A DNA stretch of 64,000 nucleotides from Ruegeria atlantica. GTDB lineage: Bacteria; Pseudomonadota; Alphaproteobacteria; Rhodobacterales; Rhodobacteraceae. This document shows positions 43,553 through 51,425 of the stretch, one piece after another. Position 1 is the stretch's first letter; each line of letters starts with the position of its first letter. The stretch covers positions 1-64,000 of the forward strand of contig NZ_WQCG01000008.1 in NCBI RefSeq assembly GCF_013032505.1, written 5' to 3'. A program made the translations under genes and the position numbers. A model generated the notes under the pieces. The model searched no databases and was not told the origin of the DNA. It was given only the letters and a program-made list of their open reading frames with translations.

Positions 43553-43591
43553 GTCAAACGCAAGACACATGTCGCGAACGGAGCAAAGCAG

Positions 43592-45343
43592 ATGACACGT
43601 GAGATGACCGGCGCAAAGATGGTAGTTCAGGCCCTCAAGGATCAGGGCGTGGACACGGTATTCGGATACCCCGGCGGCGCCGTGCTACCGATCTATGACG
43701 AAATCTTTCTGCAAAACGATATCCGTCACATTCTGGTGCGGCATGAACAGGGCGCGGTTCACGCAGCCGAAGGCTACGCGCGGTCAACCGGCAAACCCGG
43801 TGTTGCCCTTGTGACCTCTGGCCCCGGCGCAACAAACGCTGTGACCGGCCTAACGGATGCGCTGCTGGATTCGATCCCGATTGTGGTTCTGACCGGACAG
43901 GTTCCGACGTTCATGATCGGCTCGGACGCGTTCCAGGAGGCTGACACCGTTGGCATCACCCGCCCCTGCACCAAGCACAACTGGTTGGTCAAGGATACGA
44001 ACTCGCTGGCTGAAACGATGCACGAGGCGTTCCACGTCGCCACCTCGGGTCGACCCGGCCCGGTGCTTGTCGATATTCCCAAGGACGTCCAGTTCGCCTC
44101 GGGCGAGTACAGCACTCCGAACGCTTCTACCTCGCATTACCAGCCGGTTTTGAAAGGCGATCTTGAAGAGATCACCGAACTGGTTGCCGCAATGGAAACC
44201 GCGAAGAAACCCGTCTTCTATACCGGCGGCGGCGTCATCAATTCCGGCGCGGCCGCCAGCCAGTTGCTGCGGGAACTGGTCGATGCAACCGGCTTTCCGA
44301 TCACTTCGACCCTGATGGGTCTGGGCGCCTACCCGGCGTCGGGCAAAAACTGGCTTGGCATGCTGGGTATGCATGGCCTTTACGAGGCCAACCTGGCGAT
44401 GCACGACTGCGACCTGATGATCAACATCGGCGCACGTTTCGATGACCGCATCACCGGGCGGATCGACGCGTTCTCGCCGAATTCGAAGAAGGCACATATC
44501 GACATCGACCCATCCTCGATCAACAAGGTGATCCGCGTGGACATTCCGATTGTCGGGGACGTGGCCCACGTGCTTGAGGATATCCTCAAGGTCTGGAAGG
44601 CACGCGGTCGCAAGACCGATGCCGCCAGCGTTCAGCAGTGGCAGAACCAGATCGGCGACTGGCGCAAGGTCAATTGTCTGGCCTACACCAACAGCGAAAA
44701 GACGATCAAACCGCAATACGCGCTGCAACGTCTTGAGGAACTGACCAAAAACCACGACCGTTACGTGACAACAGAGGTTGGGCAGCACCAGATGTGGGCC
44801 GCGCAGTATCTGGGTTTCGAAGATCCAAACCGCTGGATGACCTCGGGTGGTCTGGGCACAATGGGCTATGGCTTCCCAGCCTCTATCGGGGTGCAAATGG
44901 CGCATCCTGACGCGTTGGTCATCAACGTTGCGGGAGAGGCATCGTGGCTGATGAACATGCAGGAAATGGGCACTGCGGCACAGTACCGCCTGCCCGTTAA
45001 ACAGTTCATCCTGAACAACGAACGCCTTGGCATGGTCCGCCAATGGCAGGAGCTGCTGCATGGTGAGCGCTACTCGCATTCGTGGTCCGAGGCCCTGCCC
45101 GATTTCGTCAAACTCGCCGAGGCCTTTGGGGCCAAGGGCATCCTGTGCTCCGACCCCGCCGATCTGGACGACGCGATCATGGAGATGATCAATTACGACG
45201 GTCCGGTGATCTTTGACTGCCTTGTTGAAAAGCACGAGAACTGCTTCCCCATGATCCCGTCGGGCAAAGCGCATAACGAGATGTTGCTGGGCGAAGCCGA
45301 GACGCAGGGCGTGATCGACTCCAAAGGCTCGGTTCTGGTCTGA
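43592..45343 (+). CDS. ilvB: Acetolactate synthase large subunit
   Basis: A 583-residue ThDP enzyme. GYPGGAVLPIYDE and the HEQGAVHAAEGYAR glutamate start the pyrimidine domain; TSGPGATNAVTGL and FQEADTVGITRPCTKHNW follow; the FAD-binding middle is present. The pyrophosphate site reads GEASWLMNMQEM...ILNNERLGMVRQWQ. It joins pyruvate with pyruvate or 2-oxobutyrate in valine, leucine and isoleucine synthesis. The metal-binding GD(G/A) motif has Glu449 instead of Asp. ATG 43592 follows GGAG; an upstream in-frame ATG (43520) lies inside the terminator and is rejected. It is controlled by the attenuator. Confidence 0.95.
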   Translation: MTREMTGAKMVVQALKDQGVDTVFGYPGGAVLPIYDEIFLQNDIRHILVRHEQGAVHAAEGYARSTGKPGVALVTSGPGATNAVTGLTDALLDSIPIVVLTGQVPTFMIGSDAFQEADTVGITRPCTKHNWLVKDTNSLAETMHEAFHVATSGRPGPVLVDIPKDVQFASGEYSTPNASTSHYQPVLKGDLEEITELVAAMETAKKPVFYTGGGVINSGAAASQLLRELVDATGFPITSTLMGLGAYPASGKNWLGMLGMHGLYEANLAMHDCDLMINIGARFDDRITGRIDAFSPNSKKAHIDIDPSSINKVIRVDIPIVGDVAHVLEDILKVWKARGRKTDAASVQQWQNQIGDWRKVNCLAYTNSEKTIKPQYALQRLEELTKNHDRYVTTEVGQHQMWAAQYLGFEDPNRWMTSGGLGTMGYGFPASIGVQMAHPDALVINVAGEASWLMNMQEMGTAAQYRLPVKQFILNNERLGMVRQWQELLHGERYSHSWSEALPDFVKLAEAFGAKGILCSDPADLDDAIMEMINYDGPVIFDCLVEKHENCFPMIPSGKAHNEMLLGEAETQGVIDSKGSVLV

Positions 45344-45410
45344 CAAGTTTTGACGGATTTTGTCGGGCACCCCAGTGCCCGGCCATCACTGGATTATGAA
45401 AGGGACATAA

Positions 45411-45971
45411 ATGTCTGCCCTACATATCAAAAAAGGCGCAACACGCCATTCCGCCTATAACCTACGCCCCACCTTCTCGGACGTGCAGGAACGCCATACC
45501 ATCGCGGTTCTGGTCGAGAACGAACCCGGTGTTCTGGCCCGCGTTATCGGGTTGTTCTCGGGCCGTGGCTACAACATCGAAAGCCTGACCGTCGCCGAAG
45601 TTGATCATACCGGCCACCTAAGCCGCATCACCATTGTAACCACGGGCACCCCTCAGGTGATCGAGCAGATCAAGGCTCAACTGGGTCGGATCGTCTCGGT
45701 GCGGGACGTGCATGACCTGACCGTCGAAGGCTCATCGGTCGAGCGCGAACTGGCCATCATCAAGGTTGTCGGCGCAGGTGACAAGCGGGTCGAGGCACTG
45801 CGTCTGGCCGATATCTTCCGCGCCAGCGTCGTCGATAGCACGTTGAATTCGTTCATCTTCGAGATCACCGGTGCCCCGGACAAGATCGACGCTTTCGCCG
45901 ACCTGATGCGCCCGCTGGGTCTGGTTGAGATCGCGCGCACCGGCGTGGCCGCCCTTCTGCGCGGCGATTGA
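45411..45971 (+). CDS. ilvN: Acetolactate synthase small (regulatory) subunit
   Basis: A 186-residue regulatory subunit. The ACT domain (HTIAVLVENEPGVLARVIGLFSGRGYNIESLTV) binds valine for feedback inhibition, and the C-terminal ALS_ss_C domain is ELAIIKVVGAGDKRVEALRLADIFRASVVD. It activates IlvB and gives it valine sensitivity. It follows ilvB by 67 bp in one operon. A hairpin lies just after its stop. Confidence 0.96.
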   Translation: MSALHIKKGATRHSAYNLRPTFSDVQERHTIAVLVENEPGVLARVIGLFSGRGYNIESLTVAEVDHTGHLSRITIVTTGTPQVIEQIKAQLGRIVSVRDVHDLTVEGSSVERELAIIKVVGAGDKRVEALRLADIFRASVVDSTLNSFIFEITGAPDKIDAFADLMRPLGLVEIARTGVAALLRGD

Positions 45972-45979
45972 CTTTTGTC

Positions 45980-46005
45980 CCTCGCCCCGAAGAGGTGGGG
46001 CGAGG
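45980..46005 (+). terminator. Possible terminator after ilvN
   Basis: CCTCGCCCC (45980-45988) and GGGGCGAGG (45997-46005), a perfect 9-bp stem with an eight-base loop, 9 bp after the stop. No T-run follows, so it may need Rho or serve as a 3' end protector. Confidence 0.5.
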
Positions 46006-46107
46006 AAACTCCCACAACGTGCTCAATAAACAACGGCATGTTGCTTATGCGCATGAATGCGCCGAAAAGATCATACAAAATGACATAAAGTCTATTGCGT
46101 TTACCTG

Positions 46108-46127
46108 CCCCAACGTTAACGTCGGGG
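46108..46127. promoter_or_regulatory. 20-bp imperfect palindrome upstream of the XRE gene
   Basis: CCCC, A, ACGTTAACGT, C, GGGG. The inner ten bases are a perfect palindrome and the outer four pairs match. It is 118 bp before the XRE regulator start. It may be that regulator's operator. Nothing else is assignable in 46006-46245. Confidence 0.4.
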
Positions 46128-46245
46128 TGTAGCGTGGTGTTGGGATGCGCCAGCTAGGGTCCTCAGTACGATTGAGAATGCATGAACGGCCACTAGGTCG
46201 GGTGCGTCGCGCTTTTGGAATTACACTCTGGAACCTGGGACAGAA

Positions 46246-46986
46246 ATGACCATGAGTATCCGCAGTCCTGATGAATTACGCCGGATGTTCGGCGCCAATC
46301 TGCGACAATTGTCGCGGCAATATTCGTCCGTCTCCGAACTATGCCGACAGCTTGGCATCAACAGAACCCAATTCAACAGATATCTGGCGGGCGAGAGCTT
46401 TCCCCGCCCCGATGTTCTGGATCGCATGTGCCGGTTCTTCGAAGTCGATGCTCGTATCCTATTGTTACCGTTGGATGAAATTGAAACGCCTCCGGAACAT
46501 CCCGCCGCCTCGGCCCTGACCGAGTTTTTGGGATCCGGCCCCTCGACACTGACCGAAAACCTGTTGCCGGCAGGCTTTTATTACGCAACCGAAACAGGGC
46601 TGGACGGAAGTCCCATGCCACGGCACCGTCTGATCCACACGCGACGCTTGCCGCAGTGCACGTTGGTGCGCAGCTATGAGCCGGAAAATGAAGGGATACC
46701 GGCGGACACAACCAGACGTGAGGTTCAGGGCATTGCAGCCTGTGCCGGGCGCCAGATCTTTATCCTAATGGCCAGCCGTGCAGCCCAAAACAGCCGTATC
46801 TATCTTGTGACGCGCGGCGCTGAGGAAAATTCCGAGCGGTGGCGTGGTATTGCAATTTGCCTGTCCAAAACAAACGCCCAAGCGACCACAATGCGCCGCA
46901 TATCGCTAGACTACCTGGGCACCCAGGCCAAGGCCGCGCTGCCAGCGGCGCGCGCAGCCAAGCGGTTCAAGCAAAGCGCCGCTTAG
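46246..46986 (+). CDS. XRE-family transcriptional regulator
   Basis: A 246-residue protein. Residues 8-65 are an XRE-type helix-turn-helix (MFGANLRQLSRQYSSVSELCRQLGINRTQFNRYLAGESFPRPDVLDRMCRFF). The rest is a larger C-terminal domain with GFYYATETGLDGSPMPRHRL and an Ala-rich basic tail; its ligand is unknown. ATG 46246 or 46252 are both possible starts. The palindrome upstream would suit autoregulation. It lies downstream of ilvN but with 274 bp between, so it is a separate unit. Confidence 0.8.
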   Translation: MTMSIRSPDELRRMFGANLRQLSRQYSSVSELCRQLGINRTQFNRYLAGESFPRPDVLDRMCRFFEVDARILLLPLDEIETPPEHPAASALTEFLGSGPSTLTENLLPAGFYYATETGLDGSPMPRHRLIHTRRLPQCTLVRSYEPENEGIPADTTRREVQGIAACAGRQIFILMASRAAQNSRIYLVTRGAEENSERWRGIAICLSKTNAQATTMRRISLDYLGTQAKAALPAARAAKRFKQSAA

Positions 46987-46991
46987 GTCTT

Positions 46992-47774
46992 TCAGGCGTC
47001 TTTACCGCCTCCTGCCAGAGTGATCAGGCGATACAAATGCCAGCTGGCATGCCCCAGTAACGGCAGCACTATAAGCAGTCCCAAAAACCACGGGATCATT
47101 GCCAGAAATGTCACAACAGCCACGAACACCCCCCACCCCAACATGACCGTCGGGTTCGCACGGACATAGGCAAAACTTGCGATCATCGCGGTCACGAAGT
47201 CCAGTTCCCGGTCAAGCAACATCGGAATTGATAGGACTGTGATCATATAAAGAATGATCGCAAAAATGGCCCCCACAACGCTTCCGACAGCCAGCATTGT
47301 CAGGCCATTGGGCGTCAAAAAGACCTCAAGCGAACTGGAAACGTTGGTCATGGTCGACAGCCCCATGAACAGCGCAAAGATCATATGGCCCAGAAAGAAC
47401 CAAAACAGAAAAATCACTACGATGATCGCGCAGATGGACGGCAATTGACGGCGGCTCTGCTGCACGACCACGCCAAAAACCTCTTTGAAATTCAATGGTT
47501 CACCCTGTTCCAGCCGGTGTGACACCTCATAAAGCCCCACCGCTGCGAATGGGCCAAGCAAAGGGAAACCGATCGCGGCCAGCACAAGCCAATAAGACGT
47601 CTGAGTCTGCACCGTGATCCACGCCATAGCCCACCCCGCCAGCACATAGAACGCACCGAACAATAACCCAAAAACAGGCGCGCGACGGAAATCCGCCCAG
47701 GCCCGGCGCAACGCCTCGCGCAAAATTTCGGCATTCACCGGTCCCATATCCGGGACCCCAAAGGGTTTTTCCAT
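46992..47774 (-). CDS. DUF2189 membrane protein
   Basis: A 260-residue integral membrane protein with about six helices ([97 protein letters not shown], and the pair near the C-terminus). The [20 protein letters not shown] block matches DUF2189, of unknown function. ATG 47774 follows GGAGGAGA; the frame reading further upstream runs into the amidase gene and is rejected. It sits 34 bp after the amidase. Confidence 0.82.
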   Translation of the reverse strand: MEKPFGVPDMGPVNAEILREALRRAWADFRRAPVFGLLFGAFYVLAGWAMAWITVQTQTSYWLVLAAIGFPLLGPFAAVGLYEVSHRLEQGEPLNFKEVFGVVVQQSRRQLPSICAIIVVIFLFWFFLGHMIFALFMGLSTMTNVSSSLEVFLTPNGLTMLAVGSVVGAIFAIILYMITVLSIPMLLDRELDFVTAMIASFAYVRANPTVMLGWGVFVAVVTFLAMIPWFLGLLIVLPLLGHASWHLYRLITLAGGGKDA

Positions 47775-47808
47775 GCTCTGTTTCTCCTCCCTTTTTCCGG
47801 CGTTTTCC

Positions 47809-49203
47809 TCAAGCCGGTTGTTTTTGAGGCCACCTTGTTGCGGCGTGATATGTGGCTCCGATCGCAAGTATACGCGCATCCGCCCCACGCGGGCCAAAGA
47901 CCTGCATACCCATAGGTAACCCACCTTCCCCAAAACCCACCGGAACCGACAGACATGGCAATCCAATCAGACTGACCGGAACCATGACCTGCATCCAGCG
48001 GTGATAGGTATCCATGCTTTTGCCCGCGATCTCAGGGGGAAACGGAACCGAAAGCTCAAATGGCCAGACCTGTGCGGATGGCAGGATCAGCCCATCATAC
48101 ACTTCAAACAACTCAGCCGCTCGTCGGAACCAATCCGATCGTACAACACTCGCCTGATGCACTTGCATCGCCGTCAAGGCTTGCCCGCGGTCCAGCTCCC
48201 ATTGCGCCGTGTCTTTCAACTGTGCCCGCTGTTCTGACTGCGCATCCAGGCCAGCCGCCACGCTCCAGGATCGCAATGTCGACCAGCTTTCAAACATTTG
48301 TTCCGCATCAAACGGCGGGGCGACGGGTTCAACCTGCGCCCCCAACCGCACGAAAACGGACAGGGCGTCCCGGCACAGGTCCAAAATACCGTCTTCAAAC
48401 GGGAACGCTCCACCCCAGTCGCCCAACCAACCAATTCGCATGCCGGATAGATCTGCCGCCTGTACCGGGGACACTGCCGGGCTGTGCGGGGTTGCAGGAT
48501 GACGCGGGTCCGGTCCTGATATCACATCCAACAGGACACCCAGATCTTCAGGTGTTCGGGCCATTGGACCAAGCGTGGACAACTGGTGAAGGAATACGTC
48601 CCCCGCCGGCTCAGGCGGTATGCGCCCCCAGCTGGGACGAAACCCATAGACATTGTTCCACGCTGCTGGATTTCGAAGACTGCCCATCATGTCCGAGCCA
48701 TCCGCCAGAACTACCATCCCGGTCGCCAGTGCAACGGCCGCCCCGCCCGAGGATCCACCGCACGTCTTGGAGTGGTCATATGGGTTACACGTTGCACCAT
48801 AGACAGGATTGAATGTGTGCGAGCCCAAACCGAATTCTGGCGTATTCGTTTTGCCGATCAGGATTGCGCCCGCAGCGCGCATCCGCGCCGCTATCAGATC
48901 GTCCTGGTCCGGGACATGATCGCGAAACAGCGGGGATCCTTGCGACGACACCACTCCGGCAACATTCACCAGGTCCTTGACCGCAATCGGCAACCCATGC
49001 AGTGGCCCCATCACCGGCCCCTCATCCAGCGCGCGCGCTTCGGCCATCAAAGCCTCCTCGTCACGCAGGGCAACAATCGCATTCAGGGGCCCGTTGACTG
49101 ATCTGATACGATCCAAGGTTGCACGCATCAGATCAGAGGCAGAAAGGCGTCGAGCCGAAAGCTCAGCCAGCAAAGCAGTCGCGGTTGTCTGGCTTAAATC
49201 CAT
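47809..49203 (-). CDS. Amidase-signature family hydrolase
   Basis: A 464-residue amidase. The catalytic triad is Lys76 (IAVKDLVN), Ser152 ([14 protein letters not shown]) and nucleophile Ser175 ([12 protein letters not shown]). The usual GSDGGGS or GSDTGGS stretch here reads GSDMMGS, a variation next to the nucleophile. Such enzymes hydrolyse amides and can serve in indole-acetamide, nitrile or lactam breakdown. GatA is unlikely, since no gatB/gatC genes are adjacent. It is followed by the DUF2189 gene. Confidence 0.85.
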   Translation of the reverse strand: MDLSQTTATALLAELSARRLSASDLMRATLDRIRSVNGPLNAIVALRDEEALMAEARALDEGPVMGPLHGLPIAVKDLVNVAGVVSSQGSPLFRDHVPDQDDLIAARMRAAGAILIGKTNTPEFGLGSHTFNPVYGATCNPYDHSKTCGGSSGGAAVALATGMVVLADGSDMMGSLRNPAAWNNVYGFRPSWGRIPPEPAGDVFLHQLSTLGPMARTPEDLGVLLDVISGPDPRHPATPHSPAVSPVQAADLSGMRIGWLGDWGGAFPFEDGILDLCRDALSVFVRLGAQVEPVAPPFDAEQMFESWSTLRSWSVAAGLDAQSEQRAQLKDTAQWELDRGQALTAMQVHQASVVRSDWFRRAAELFEVYDGLILPSAQVWPFELSVPFPPEIAGKSMDTYHRWMQVMVPVSLIGLPCLSVPVGFGEGGLPMGMQVFGPRGADARILAIGATYHAATRWPQKQPA

Positions 49204-49363
49204 TCGGCACCCATCGCATTCAGTGTTCCTAAGTCGCGATCAGCCTAACGGGGCCACAACACCAATTAAACCCGTGTTTTACATATACCTTTTACCACGC
49301 GCACATCGGCGCGCGGGTCCCTTTCTGTCTGAATGTATCCCAGGGGAAACTACGCTTGCGAAG

Positions 49364-49380
49364 AAGGGGCAGCGCACCTT
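49364..49380 (-). terminator. Possible terminator after prfB
   Basis: On minus, AAGGTGC, loop GCT, GCCCCTT (one mismatch), then CTTCTTC. It lies 8 bp after the prfB stop. Its sequence is a near copy of the hairpin at 34898-34916. Confidence 0.4.
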
Positions 49381-49387
49381 ACTCTAA

Positions 49388-50515
49388 TCAACTGTCGCCT
49401 TGAGCCTCGGACCGGCTTTTTCCCGCAACATCCATTGCAAGCGTAGCGGCCATGAACCCATCGAGATCGCCGTCCAGAACACCCTTGGTGTCCGAGGTCT
49501 CATGGTTGGTACGCAGGTCCTTCACCATCTGGTAAGGCTGCAAAACATAGGACCGGATCTGGTTGCCCCACCCCGCGTCGCCCTTGGCCTCATGCGCGGC
49601 GTTGATATCGGCATTGCGGCGGTCCAGCTCCTGCTGGTACAGGCGCGATTTCAGGGCTTTCATAGCAATATCACGGTTCTGGTGCTGTGACTTCTCAGAA
49701 CTCGTCACAACGATTCCGGTCGGAATGTGCGTGATCCGCACCGCCGAGTCCGTGGTGTTCACGTGCTGACCACCCGCACCCGAAGACCGGTAGGTGTCGA
49801 TGCGGATATCCGAGGGGTTCACCTCGATCTCGATATTGTCGTCAACCACCGGATAGACCCAGACCGAGCTGAACGACGTATGCCGCTTGGCTGCCGAGTC
49901 GAACGGAGAAATGCGCACCAGACGATGCACGCCGCTTTCGGATTTCAGCCAGCCATAGGCGTTGTGACCCGAAATCTTGTAGGCAGCGGATTTGATGCCC
50001 GCCTCTTCTCCGGCCGTCTCGGACTGCAGCTCGACGGTATAGCCCTTCTTCTCCGCCCAACGCACATACATGCGCGCCAGCATCGATGCCCAGTCACAGC
50101 TTTCAGTGCCACCGGCGCCCGAGTTGATTTCGAGGAACGTGTCATTACCATCGGCCTCGCCGTCCAGCAACGCTTCTAGCTCTTTCTTGGCGGCCTTCGC
50201 CCCCAATTTCTGAATGGCATCTTCGGCGTCAGTGACGACCTCTTCGTCCTCTTCCATCTCACCAAGTTCGATCAGCTCGATATTGTCGCTCAGATCGGTC
50301 TTGATCGACTCATAGGTTTCAATGGCGTCCACCAACATCTGACGTTCGCGCATCAGTTTTTGCGCGTTCTCGGGGTTGTCCCACAGGTTGGGATCTTCGA
50401 CCCGCGCGTTGAATTCCTCAAGACGATGAGGGGCGGTCTCATAGTCCATGCGCTGCGCCAGCAGCTCCAGCGACTTTTCGATTTCCGCCACGGTGTTCTG
50501 GGTTTCGGCGCGCAT
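49388..50515 (-). CDS. prfB: Peptide chain release factor 2
   Basis: A 375-residue class I release factor. The GGQ peptidyl-hydrolysis motif is [20 protein letters not shown]. The stop-recognition motif [15 protein letters not shown] is the SPF type of RF2, reading UGA and UAA. The N-terminal frame is continuous, so the programmed +1 frameshift found in many prfB genes is absent. It lies downstream of the murein genes amiC and mrcA on the same strand, the usual roseobacter order, but the small-molecule kinase gene on plus intervenes. Confidence 0.95.
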   Translation of the reverse strand: MRAETQNTVAEIEKSLELLAQRMDYETAPHRLEEFNARVEDPNLWDNPENAQKLMRERQMLVDAIETYESIKTDLSDNIELIELGEMEEDEEVVTDAEDAIQKLGAKAAKKELEALLDGEADGNDTFLEINSGAGGTESCDWASMLARMYVRWAEKKGYTVELQSETAGEEAGIKSAAYKISGHNAYGWLKSESGVHRLVRISPFDSAAKRHTSFSSVWVYPVVDDNIEIEVNPSDIRIDTYRSSGAGGQHVNTTDSAVRITHIPTGIVVTSSEKSQHQNRDIAMKALKSRLYQQELDRRNADINAAHEAKGDAGWGNQIRSYVLQPYQMVKDLRTNHETSDTKGVLDGDLDGFMAATLAMDVAGKSRSEAQGDS

Positions 50516-50591
50516 GGTCTTGTCCCAACTTGCTCAATCAGGCCTGCGTGATAGCAAGAGGCGCGGGCCACCACAAGACAGGCGAGACGGA

Positions 50592-51425
50592 ATGCAAAAC
50601 GCGCTGAACGAGTTTCTGACAAGATGGGATTTGCAAGACCCTCAGCTCGTTGCGGATACCGGCCATGCTTGCGTGTGGAAGGTCCGGACTTTGGACAATA
50701 CGTCTGCGGCCCTCAAGATCTATCGTCGCCCAAACCGCGGGAATGAAACAGCCGGCCCACATCTGATGCGCCTTTGGCGCGAACGGGGCGCTGTGAACGT
50801 GCTGGCCGAAGCTCGCAATGCCGTTCTGACCGAGTGGCTTGAAGGACCATCGTTGGCAGACATCGCCCGGTCAGGCCGCCCGGATGAAGCTGTACTTGGT
50901 CTGGCGACAGCTGCGGGTCGATTGCACGAAAATCCAACGGTCAATGGAACCGGGCTGAAAACGTTGCATGAGGTTTTCGCGCCGATTTTCGACTGCCAGT
51001 TCTCAGACGACTGCCCAACCCGGCTGAGGGATGACATGGTTCACGCGATCAGCATCGGCCGCCACCTGCTGGACACGCAAGAGACCATTGTTCCGCTGCA
51101 TGGGGATCTGCATCATGACAATGTGATTGCAACGCCCGCTGGGCATCGGGTCTTTGATGCCAAGGGGTATATTGGCGACCCAGCCTTTGAACTGGCCAAT
51201 GCCCTGCGCCACCCCAAGGGCATGCCTGAACGGGTCCGCCGACCTCAACAGATTGCGTTCGGCCTAAAGCTTTACGCGAACGCCATGCACGTCGCCGAGC
51301 CTCGACTTGCCAAATGGGCGGCTGCGAAATGTGCCTTGTCGATTTTCTGGCGCGCGGACGGAACCGTCACATACGATGCAGAAGCAGATTTGTTGCATCT
51401 GCTTCTGCTGGCAAATGATCAGTAA
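50592..51425 (+). CDS. Aminoglycoside/hydroxyurea-type phosphotransferase
   Basis: A 277-residue kinase of the APH(6)/hydroxyurea-resistance group. The Brenner motif is VPLHGDLHHDNVIATPAGHRVFDAKGYIGDPAFELAN, with catalytic Asp in HGDLHHDN and metal-binding Asp in FDAKGYIGDP. N-terminal VWKVRTLDNTSAALKIYRR supplies the ATP-binding Lys. Family members inactivate streptomycin or hydroxyurea, but chromosomal homologues often have other substrates. It is alone on plus between prfB and mrcA and overlaps the end of mrcA by 7 bp. Resistance is not proven by sequence. Confidence 0.8.
   Translation: MQNALNEFLTRWDLQDPQLVADTGHACVWKVRTLDNTSAALKIYRRPNRGNETAGPHLMRLWRERGAVNVLAEARNAVLTEWLEGPSLADIARSGRPDEAVLGLATAAGRLHENPTVNGTGLKTLHEVFAPIFDCQFSDDCPTRLRDDMVHAISIGRHLLDTQETIVPLHGDLHHDNVIATPAGHRVFDAKGYIGDPAFELANALRHPKGMPERVRRPQQIAFGLKLYANAMHVAEPRLAKWAAAKCALSIFWRADGTVTYDAEADLLHLLLLANDQ

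Noticed and set aside
43850..45370. 506-codon minus-strand frame opposite ilvB
   Set aside because: Antisense shadow of a conserved GC-rich gene; its product has no recognisable domain.
50300..50515. Programmed frameshift in prfB
   Set aside because: The N-terminal frame is continuous through the region where the UGA and slippery site would be, so no frameshift is needed.
50592..51425. Acquired antibiotic-resistance gene
   Set aside because: The kinase sits in a core murein/prfB region without mobile-element marks and with composition like its neighbours; substrate is unproven.
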